From the NCBI GenBank assembly GCA_003511885.1, contig DOIX01000072.1:1-11662 (forward strand): DNA of 11,662 bases. Reading direction: 5' to 3'. Made by a program: the position numbers and the translations under genes. The notes under the pieces are model-generated. The model ran no database searches. It was not told the DNA's origin and worked only from the letters and a program-made list of their open reading frames with translations. Source of the stretch: Cyanobacteria bacterium UBA11153 (lineage in GTDB: Bacteria; Cyanobacteriota; Cyanobacteriia; Cyanobacteriales; Coleofasciculaceae). Below, piece by piece: positions 6,656 to 11,662 of the stretch (position 1 is its first letter; each line of letters starts with the position of its first letter).

Positions 6656-6808
6656 ATGAGTATTTACAAAATATTTGACAACATGACCCGGTATTTTTCC
6701 GAAGCAATGGCGAGAATCTTCGGACCTTATGACGACGCTTATCCCGAAATCGGCGTACAACCCTTCACCGGGGAACCCTATCAAGACAATGGACAAGCCG
6801 ATTTATAA
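6656..6808 (+). CDS. Small conserved cyanobacterial protein (50 residues), function unknown
   Basis: The protein opens with MSIYKIFDNMTRYFSEAMAR, an amphipathic-looking helix, followed by the motif ARIFGPYDDAYPEIGVQPF and an acidic tail ending GQADL. I recognise the ARIF-P-DD-YP-GVQPF-G pattern from short cyanobacterial hypothetical proteins but know no function. The ATG at 6656 is preferred over the longer frame from 6551 because AGGAG stands at 6642-6646, nine bases upstream, and the extra N-terminal residues look like untranslated leader. No membrane segment or cysteine is present. The gene stands alone and is followed by a perfect intrinsic terminator, which supports expression as its own unit. 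Two copies of TATTGCAAA, 23 bp apart (6526-6534 and 6549-6557), lie upstream. Confidence 0.75.
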   Translation: MSIYKIFDNMTRYFSEAMARIFGPYDDAYPEIGVQPFTGEPYQDNGQADL

Positions 6809-6849
6809 TAATTAAATCCTTGGTAAGGGAATTCAGTATAATTTACCAG

Positions 6850-6883
6850 TTGGTGAAGTTAAAAGATAACTTCACCAATTTTT
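6850..6883 (+). terminator. Intrinsic terminator after the 50-residue gene
   Basis: TTGGTGAAGTTA (6850-6861) and TAACTTCACCAA (6867-6878) form a perfect 12-bp stem with an AAAGA loop, followed at once by TTTTT. It lies 41 bp after the stop codon. Confidence 0.93.
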
Positions 6884-7037
6884 ATTTAGAGTTACGATCT
6901 TGATGTATGGTTACTCATAACTAATATCACTTCTCTTTATGTAGTCATTGTAAAAATAGTCTCAAACCCTTGTAAGATCTTACTGCAAAGATGAGAATAT
7001 AAACGGAATTGATATAAGCAGATAGAACTGATCTATG

Positions 7038-7217
7038 TATAGCAATAGACAAGGCAGTTAAGGCATCAATAGTGAGGGAAGGGTGAAGCAAGAGGATATA
7101 AATATCTAGTTTATGGTTTGTTGCTTTTCTTATCGCCTTCTTGCTAGGGTTCGCCACGAAGGGCGCTAACACCCCTACCAATCTATGTATGCCCTAACCG
7201 CTGTGGCGGTTGCTATA
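7038..7217. repeat. MITE-like element of the TATAGCAACCGCC family (180 bp)
   Basis: The left end 7038-7066 begins TATAGCAATAGAC and runs to GTTAAGGCAT. The right end 7189-7217 begins ATGCCCTAACCGC and closes TGGCGGTTGCTATA. Inverted, the two 29-bp ends match at most positions without gaps. The interior has no recognisable gene. With the terminator at 6850-6883 and the hemC leader below, it accounts for most of the 584-bp gap between the small gene and hemC; 6884-7037 shows nothing I can name. Confidence 0.55.
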
Positions 7218-7327
7218 TCATGAAAAAAGTCAAGGGAAAACACCGTTGGCATAGTCTGCGGGAAGCGCATACACGGAACTCCTCTCCTCCGAACTCCGAA
7301 CTCAGGTTAACTTTGACTGTATAGAGA

Positions 7328-7384
7328 AGTACCGAGGTGCGGTACTCTAGATTGAGTGATTCTATCGATAGTTTTGACTCAATC
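7328..7384 (+). promoter_or_regulatory. Structured hemC leader with two dyads
   Basis: AGTACCG and CGGTACT (7328-7334 and 7340-7346) form a perfect 7-bp stem around AGGTG. GATTGAGT (7350-7357) and ACTCAATC (7377-7384) form a perfect 8-bp stem that encloses the palindrome CTATCGATAG (7362-7371). The second dyad ends eight bases before the hemC ATG, in the place where a ribosome binding site would be, and none is seen. Either operator DNA or an RNA structure limiting translation is possible. Confidence 0.5.
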
Positions 7385-7392
7385 GCTTATTT

Positions 7393-8367
7393 ATGTCCAC
7401 AACCGTTTCTAGTCCTCCCCGCACGATTCGCATTGGTTCCCGCAAAAGCCAACTGGCGCTAGTTCAAACCTACTGGGTGCAAGCCCAATTGCAAAAACAT
7501 TTCCCCAGTCGTCAGTTTGATGTCCAGACAATGAGTACTCAGGGGGATAAAATCCTAGATGTGGCCTTATCGAAAATTGGTGATAAAGGTTTATTCACCA
7601 AGGAATTGGAACAGGGGATGCTCAATAATGAGATTGACTTAGCCGTTCATTCTCTCAAGGATCTCCCTACCAGGTTACCAGATACTTTATTTCTCGGTTG
7701 CGTCACGGAACGGGAAAACCCGGCTGATGCTCTGGTTGTCCATGAAAACCACAAAGATAAACAATTGGACACTTTACCAGAAGGATCGGTCATCGGGACT
7801 TCTTCTCTGCGCCGTCTTGCCCAACTACGCTATCACTTCCCCCATTTTACCTTTAAGGATATTCGCGGTAACCTCAATACCAGACTTGCTAAACTAGATG
7901 CTGGCGAATACGATGCTTTGATTCTGGCAGCAGCAGGATTGCAAAGGCTGGATATGAGCGATCGCATTCATCAAATTATTCCTTCGGAAATTTCCCTTCA
8001 TGCCGTCGGGCAAGGCGCTTTGGGCATTGAGTGTCGCGATAACGATACAGAAGTCTTAGAATTACTTAATGCGATCGCTCATCCGCCTACTGCTCAACGC
8101 TGTTATGCAGAAAGAGCCTTTTTACGCGAACTTGAAGGTGGTTGTCAAGTTCCCATTGGTGTTAATACTCTGTTGGATGGAGAAAATCTTACCCTGATCG
8201 GGATGGTGGCTAGTTTAGATGGGAAAAGGCTAGTTAAAGATTCGGTAACGGGTTTGGCGACAACTGCTGAAGAGTTAGGTATTCAGCTTGCCCAACTTTT
8301 GCGCCAACAAGGGGCACAGGAAATTTTAGATGAAATTTTTGCCCAGATTCAGCGGGATGGGAAATAA
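7393..8367 (+). CDS. hemC: Hydroxymethylbilane synthase (porphobilinogen deaminase)
   Basis: The enzyme joins four porphobilinogen molecules into hydroxymethylbilane, the linear tetrapyrrole that leads to haem, chlorophyll and bilins. The 324-residue protein shows [15 protein letters not shown] (12-26), [11 protein letters not shown] (63-73), the active-site loop HSLKDLPT with the catalytic aspartate D90, [11 protein letters not shown] (135-145), IRGNLNTRL (157-165), [10 protein letters not shown] (206-215) and the dipyrromethane cofactor cysteine C251 in GGCQVPIG. All key residues are present and the length is normal. No Shine-Dalgarno sequence precedes the ATG at 7393; two dyads fill the leader instead. 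glgA follows on the same strand after 111 bp. Confidence 0.96.
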   Translation: MSTTVSSPPRTIRIGSRKSQLALVQTYWVQAQLQKHFPSRQFDVQTMSTQGDKILDVALSKIGDKGLFTKELEQGMLNNEIDLAVHSLKDLPTRLPDTLFLGCVTERENPADALVVHENHKDKQLDTLPEGSVIGTSSLRRLAQLRYHFPHFTFKDIRGNLNTRLAKLDAGEYDALILAAAGLQRLDMSDRIHQIIPSEISLHAVGQGALGIECRDNDTEVLELLNAIAHPPTAQRCYAERAFLRELEGGCQVPIGVNTLLDGENLTLIGMVASLDGKRLVKDSVTGLATTAEELGIQLAQLLRQQGAQEILDEIFAQIQRDGK

Positions 8368-8478
8368 TTGACAGTTGATAGTTAATAGTTACTCAGATTA
8401 ACTGACTGTCAAGGGGTGAATTTTCAAAGAAACGATTGAAGTGTTAAACATCCCAAACAAAGGATATTAAATTAAGTC

Positions 8479-9897
8479 ATGCGAATTTTATTTGTGGCAG
8501 CAGAAGTAGCACCTATTGCTAAAGTTGGCGGGATGGCAGATGTCGTCGGCTCATTACCTAAAGTTTTAAGACGAATGGGGCATGATGTGCGAATTTTTAT
8601 GCCTTATTATGGATTTTTACCCGCTAAGATAGATATCCCTGAAGATCCAATTTGGGTAGGGAGTGCTATGTTTGAAGAGGTTCCTGTTTATGAATCGGTG
8701 TTACCAGGGAGTGACGTACCGCTTTATCTTCTCCGTCATCCATCTTTTAAAGGCAGGAATATCTATGCTGGAGAGGATGAAGATTGGCGCTTTACTTTTT
8801 TTGCTAATGGTGCGGCGGAATTTGCTTGGAATTATTGGAAGCCGGAAATTATTCACTGTCACGATTGGCATACGGGGATGATTCCTGTTTGGATGAACCA
8901 ATCACCTGATATTAGCACTGTATTTACGATCCATAATTTAGCTTATCAAGGCCCCTGGCGTTGGCGGTTGGAGCAAATGACTTGGTGTCCCTGGTACATG
9001 CAAGGTCATAATACCATGGCAGCGGCTGTCCAATTTTGCGATCGCGTGACGGTTGTTTCCCCTACTTATGCCCAGCAAATCCGTACTCCTGAATATGGGG
9101 AAACTTTGGAAGGATTGCTATCGTTTATTAGTGGGAAGACTGAAGGGATTCTTAATGGTATTGATACGGAAAGTTATAATCCGGAAACGGATAGATATAT
9201 TCCTCATAATTTTACAGTGGATACTATCGATGTCCGCCGCAAAAATAAAGTGGCTCTTCAGGAAGAAGTGGGTTTAGAAGTTAACAATAATACTTTTTTG
9301 ATGGGGATGGTGACGCGGTTGGTGGAGCAAAAAGGAATTGATTTGTTAATTCAAGTCATCGATCGCTTCTTATCTTACACTGATTCCCAGTTTATCTTAT
9401 TGGGTACGGGCGATCGCTATTTTGAAACCCAAATGTGGCAGTTAGCATCTCGCTATCGCGGTCGTGTTTCTTGTCAACTTCTCTACAATGATGCCTTATC
9501 ACGACGCATTTATGCAGGAAGTGATGTTTTCTTGATGCCTTCTCGGTTTGAACCTTGCGGGATTAGCCAAATGCTATCGATGCGCTATGGCTGTATACCT
9601 ATTGTACGGCGTACTGGTGGTTTAGTTGATACTGTATCTCATCACGATCCGATTAATCAATCTGGTACTGGTTATTGTTTCGATCGTTATGAGCCTTTAG
9701 ATTTCTATACTGCTATGGTACGAGCTTATGAAGGCTTCCATTATAAGGATTTCTGGAGGGGATTACAAAAACGGGGCATGAGTCAGAATTTTAGCTGGGA
9801 TAAATCGGCCCTTGAGTATATTCGCGTTTACCGCAATGTATTGGGCTTACCCCCAGAAGAATCTCCACTAACTCACTCAGAAGCAGCCATCGCTTAA
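8479..9897 (+). CDS. glgA: Glycogen synthase (ADP-glucose type, GT5), GlgA1-like
   Basis: GlgA extends alpha-1,4-glucan chains with ADP-glucose for glycogen storage. The 472-residue protein begins [22 protein letters not shown], with the ADP-glucose-binding KVGGMADV at 15-22. HCHDWHTG (126-133) closes the first Rossmann half, [13 protein letters not shown] (278-290) opens the second, and [10 protein letters not shown] (355-364) holds the catalytic-region glutamate E358, followed by [10 protein letters not shown]. All landmarks of GT-B family 5 are in place and the length is normal. By recollection it is closer to the GlgA1-type cyanobacterial synthases than to GlgA2. It follows hemC by 111 bp on the same strand, without a strong promoter or terminator that I can see, and is followed by a repeat-rich region. 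Confidence 0.95.
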   Translation: MRILFVAAEVAPIAKVGGMADVVGSLPKVLRRMGHDVRIFMPYYGFLPAKIDIPEDPIWVGSAMFEEVPVYESVLPGSDVPLYLLRHPSFKGRNIYAGEDEDWRFTFFANGAAEFAWNYWKPEIIHCHDWHTGMIPVWMNQSPDISTVFTIHNLAYQGPWRWRLEQMTWCPWYMQGHNTMAAAVQFCDRVTVVSPTYAQQIRTPEYGETLEGLLSFISGKTEGILNGIDTESYNPETDRYIPHNFTVDTIDVRRKNKVALQEEVGLEVNNNTFLMGMVTRLVEQKGIDLLIQVIDRFLSYTDSQFILLGTGDRYFETQMWQLASRYRGRVSCQLLYNDALSRRIYAGSDVFLMPSRFEPCGISQMLSMRYGCIPIVRRTGGLVDTVSHHDPINQSGTGYCFDRYEPLDFYTAMVRAYEGFHYKDFWRGLQKRGMSQNFSWDKSALEYIRVYRNVLGLPPEESPLTHSEAAIA

Positions 9898-9918
9898 CAG
9901 ACAGTGGTGAAGAGATTC

Positions 9919-10006
9919 TAAGCTGCGGCGCATCTAAATTGGATAGTAAATTTATCGAAAGGGGTGTGGGGTGTGGGGATATACAAATTAAATGCGTAGC
10001 AGCTTA
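9919..10006 (+). repeat. Small palindromic repeat A, copy 1 (88 bp)
   Basis: The copy begins TAAGCTGCGGCGCAT and ends GCGTAGCAGCTTA, so its own ends are inverted repeats. It holds two GGGGTGT heptamers plus a partial one at 9961-9980. Inverted, it matches 10529-10630 almost base for base outside the heptamer tract. Confidence 0.85.
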
Positions 10007-10021
10007 TGATGTTTTGGTAAG

Positions 10022-10048
10022 GTGCGTTGTCGCGACAGCACAACGCAC
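10022..10048. repeat. GTGCGTTGT hairpin repeat
   Basis: GTGCGTTGT (10022-10030) and ACAACGCAC (10040-10048) form a perfect 9-bp stem around CGCGACAGC. Hairpins of this GTGCGTTG type are, as I recall, common dispersed repeats in cyanobacteria. With no T-run it is not a typical terminator, though it is the nearest strong hairpin after glgA. Confidence 0.7.
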
Positions 10049-10132
10049 TATGATTAGATATTTCTTTTCAAATAATCTCAAATCTTGATCCTGTCTCAAG
10101 TAAAATCTAGTTTCTGGACTAGTCCCCATCCC

Positions 10133-10236
10133 CTAGTGCAGGTGGCACAAATAACCCATTAGTTGTGAGCAGGGGGCAAGGGAGAAAAAACCAGTATCAA
10201 TGAAACTGGTGAGAAACTTCTGCCGCGCTGCACTAG
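10133..10236. repeat. MITE-like element with CTAGTGCAG ends (104 bp)
   Basis: CTAGTGCAG at 10133-10141 and CTGCACTAG at 10228-10236 are perfect 9-bp inverted ends, with partial matching further inward. An 11-bp direct repeat, ACTAGTCCCCA, stands at 10118-10128 and overlaps the right end at 10232-10242. There is no coding capacity; ACCAGT and ACTGGT form an inner hairpin near 10190-10210. Confidence 0.55.
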
Positions 10237-10365
10237 TCCCCAGCTATAGCTGCTCTAAAGCTTAACAAAAATTTGAACTGGAGATTAAGTATAAATGCTC
10301 TATCACACCCCCGACTCCCCTTCACCATAACCTCTTTATCGCAAATCCGGGTTAGCTACCCCCGT

Positions 10366-10469
10366 TATAGCAACAGCCAAGGAGGTTAAGCCGCTTTGTT
10401 TCCTACAGCTTTTGCAATATCAAGGTTTACTTCCTTTTTTATGGCTTAACTACCCTGGCGGTTGCTATA
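10366..10469. repeat. MITE-like element of the TATAGCAACCGCC family (104 bp)
   Basis: The left 29 bp (10366-10394) begin TATAGCAACAGCC and run through GGTTAAGCC; the right 29 bp (10441-10469) begin ATGGCTTAAC and close CCTGGCGGTTGCTATA. They are inverted versions of each other at most positions. The right end matches those at 7189-7217 and 11611-11639 without gaps. Confidence 0.7.
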
Positions 10470-10528
10470 TCTTCAAAAACCCTCTTAGGCAAGAGGCAGG
10501 GGGCTGGGGAGAAAAATCATTGAGATGA

Positions 10529-10630
10529 TAAGCTGCTACGCATTTAATTTGTATATCCCCACACCCTACACCCCACACCCCACAACCCTTTCAACAAATT
10601 TACTATCCAATTTAGATGCGCCGCAGCTTA
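10529..10630 (-). repeat. Small palindromic repeat A, copy 2, inverted (102 bp)
   Basis: It begins TAAGCTGCTACGCATTTAAT and ends GATGCGCCGCAGCTTA, the inverse of 9919-10006. The interior tract holds four heptamers (CCCCACA, CCCTACA, CCCCACA, CCCCACA at 10557-10584), two more than copy 1, which accounts exactly for the 14-bp length difference. The heptamers resemble the short tandemly repeated sequences known in filamentous cyanobacteria. Confidence 0.85.
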
Positions 10631-10667
10631 ACAGGGGTTTTAAAAGCGGATTTGGTATTACCCATCA

Positions 10668-10712
10668 ATCTTTACAAAATCTTTACTTGATTTCACAAGA
10701 TTTTCATATAAA
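10668..10712 (+). promoter_or_regulatory. Response regulator promoter with 11-bp phased repeats
   Basis: ATCTTTAC at 10668-10675 and again at 10679-10686, then ATTTCACA at 10690 and ATTTTCAT at 10700, are spaced 10 to 11 bp apart, like the direct-repeat boxes bound by OmpR/PhoB-type regulators. TTTACT (10682-10687) and CATATA (10705-10710) fit a -35/-10 pair with a 17-bp spacer, so the repeats overlap the promoter. Which regulator binds is not known. Confidence 0.4.
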
Positions 10713-10766
10713 ATCGTTGTCAGATCACTTTCAATAGAGATTGAGGTAGCTAGGAGGAAGCAATCC

Positions 10767-11147
10767 ATGAATGCAGTACTGGTGGTAGATGATGATAAAA
10801 TTCAACGGCTAATTATCTCGAAAATCCTCCGGAGTGTGGGTTTAAGAGTAATTTTCGCGACAAATGGCATGGAAGCATTAGAGCAAGTACGTCAGCATTC
10901 TCCTTCTCTGGTTATCTTGGATATGCTTATGCCTGAGATGAATGGGCTTCAAGTTTGTCAGAAACTCAAAGCTGATGCCAAAACAAATCATCTGCCTATA
11001 GTGATGTATTCTGGACAAGAACGAGAATTCGATAGTTATTGGAAGAATTATAGCCGTGCAGATGCCTACGTCTCCAAAGTTTGTCGCCCTCAAGCTCTTA
11101 TCGATACGGTGATGGGGCTGTTAAATTTTTCTCAAGCCTGTGCTTAG
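10767..11147 (+). CDS. Single-domain response regulator (CheY-like receiver)
   Basis: The 126 residues form one receiver domain with no output domain. VLVVDDDK gives the acidic pocket D9/D10, D52 in VILDMLMPEMNG is the phosphorylation site, S82 in VMYSGQ is the switch serine, and K104 in AYVSKVCRP is the conserved lysine, followed by cysteine where phenylalanine is usual in KPF. It should act by protein contact after phosphotransfer from a histidine kinase, as in CheY- or PilH/PilG-like proteins of cyanobacterial motility and phototaxis, but no kinase or partner gene lies in the window. AGGAGG at 10752-10757, nine bases upstream of the ATG, is the strongest ribosome binding site in the window. 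It is convergent with the next gene, 30 bp away. Confidence 0.9.
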   Translation: MNAVLVVDDDKIQRLIISKILRSVGLRVIFATNGMEALEQVRQHSPSLVILDMLMPEMNGLQVCQKLKADAKTNHLPIVMYSGQEREFDSYWKNYSRADAYVSKVCRPQALIDTVMGLLNFSQACA

Positions 11148-11177
11148 TTTTTTGTTGTTGCTTGTTTGTTGTTTAGT

Positions 11178-11438
11178 TTATGGGCATATCTCGTCAGACT
11201 CAATTTCTTGCATTTCTGCGAGAGATTGCCATCCCGCTTGCCATAAAGAAGAATCTTTTAGTTGTTTGGCATTTAACCAAAAACGAATATTGCGATCGCA
11301 AGATGCTACCATTTCTGCAAATACCCATTCACCCTGGTTTTGGCGGTTGATAACTTCAAAGTGTCGCCAACCCCATGTTTTCTGCATTGCCGTCCATTTT
11401 GAACCAACTAAATAAGGAAATTTCTGTTTTTTCGTCAT
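11178..11438 (-). CDS. Small Trp-rich protein, TIGR02450-like
   Basis: The 86-residue protein is rich in tryptophan (W15, W22, W24, W38, W54, W66, W70), with segments KFPYLVGSKWTA, TWGWRHFEV, EWVFAEMVASCDRN and FWLNAKQLKD. This pattern fits the TIGR02450 family of small tryptophan-rich proteins, whose function is unknown. The start at 11438 (MTKKQKFPYL) is chosen over a longer frame because conservation begins there and a TATAAT lies just upstream of it, inside the longer frame. There is no membrane segment or signal peptide. It is convergent with the response regulator gene, with only 30 bp between stop codons and no obvious terminator. Confidence 0.85.
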   Translation of the reverse strand: MTKKQKFPYLVGSKWTAMQKTWGWRHFEVINRQNQGEWVFAEMVASCDRNIRFWLNAKQLKDSSLWQAGWQSLAEMQEIESDEICP

Positions 11439-11460
11439 AATTTTTTGGTTGTTTGTGTTT

Positions 11461-11466
11461 ATTATA
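11461..11466 (-). promoter_or_regulatory. -10 box of the Trp-rich protein gene
   Basis: A perfect TATAAT on the minus strand, 22 bp before the chosen ATG. Upstream GTTACA gives a 16-bp spacer as a weak -35 box. Its position rules against a start codon further upstream. Confidence 0.55.
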
Positions 11467-11534
11467 GTGCTTCTCAGTTGTATGTAACACAATCTTGTTT
11501 TTAACGCAAAGGTAAGCGCAAAGCTACGCAAAGA

Positions 11535-11639
11535 TATAGCAAGGGACTAGGGGCTAGAGGCTAGGGGCTAGGGAAGAAAGCTTTTCAATCAAGGGTGGAA
11601 GGGATTTAGAATGCCTTAACCGCTCTGGCGGTTTCTATA
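11535..11639. repeat. Repeat of the TATAGCAACCGCC family with heptamer tract (105 bp)
   Basis: The right 29 bp (11611-11639) begin ATGCCTTAACCGC and close CTGGCGGTTTCTATA, matching the ends at 7189-7217 and 10441-10469. The left side shares only TATAGCAA at 11535 and then runs into four tandem heptamers, ACTAGGG, GCTAGAG, GCTAGGG and GCTAGGG (11546-11573). The total length is close to that of the copy at 10366-10469. Confidence 0.5.
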
Positions 11640-11662
11640 ATTGTTGTCAAGGTTAATGACTT

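Noticed and set aside
6945..7181. 78-codon minus-strand frame with hydrophobic stretches
   Set aside because: It runs across the left end and interior of the 7038-7217 repeat, lacks a ribosome binding site and resembles nothing I know.
8368..8412. TTGACAG/CTGTCAA hairpin after hemC as an intrinsic terminator
   Set aside because: Only a 7-bp stem with a 31-base loop and no T-run, so it is not convincing.
10525..10737. 70-codon plus-strand frame rich in Pro and Thr
   Set aside because: It is the translation of the CCCCACA heptamer tract in repeat A and then of the response regulator promoter.
9919..11639. Repeat-rich DNA as a possible CRISPR array
   Set aside because: The repeats are inverted, of several families and irregularly spaced; there are no uniform spacers and no cas genes.

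Overview
The window looks like chromosome from a filamentous cyanobacterium. At least eleven copies of the HIP1 octamer GCGATCGC or its core are scattered through it (for example near 1301, 1976, 3327, 5046, 7967, 8070, 9409 and 11292). The gene products are cyanobacterial in character (a GlgA1-like glycogen synthase, HemC, an NrtR-type Nudix regulator, a Trp-rich TIGR02450-type protein), and the intergenic DNA is full of small palindromic repeats and heptanucleotide tandem repeats. The assignment rests on recognition, not on a search.

Layout. (1) 1-430: a repeat end and the decayed 3' part of an IS630-family transposase. (2) 457-3237, minus strand: an NAD salvage operon, read pncB, then nadD, then a Nudix/winged-helix NrtR-like regulator; nadD and the regulator overlap by 28 bp. 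Two related 14-bp near-palindromes flank the pncB -10 box. (3) 3318-3755: a gene-free stretch ending in a hairpin like the right end of IS200/IS605 elements. (4) 3756-6262: a divergon of a minus-strand TetR regulator facing a plus-strand set of glutathione S-transferase, split-barrel flavin-type oxidoreductase and NTF2-like protein, with two near-identical dyad operators in the shared promoter region. (5) 6292-7392: a small MITE-like element, a 50-residue small protein with a strong terminator, another repeat, and a structured hemC leader. (6) 7393-9897: hemC (tetrapyrrole synthesis) and glgA (glycogen synthesis). (7) 9898-10766: an 869-bp gene-free region built largely of small repeats, including two inverted copies of one element that differ by exactly two heptamers. 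(8) 10767-11438: a single-domain response regulator convergent with a small Trp-rich protein. (9) 11535-11639: another repeat carrying heptamer tandem repeats.

How the genes work together. PncB makes nicotinate mononucleotide from nicotinate, NadD adenylylates it to deamido-NAD, and the NrtR-like protein, whose Nudix box has lost key acidic residues, probably senses an NAD-related metabolite and controls the operon. The TetR divergon has the architecture of an inducible response to an electrophile or xenobiotic, with the inducer unknown. hemC and glgA are core metabolism and share a strand, but the 111-bp gap gives no clear evidence of one transcript.

The least ordinary parts are the TetR divergon with its duplicated operator, the candidate NrtR sites, and the several families of roughly 100-bp TA-flanked repeats. 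No phage, CRISPR, tRNA or rRNA was seen.
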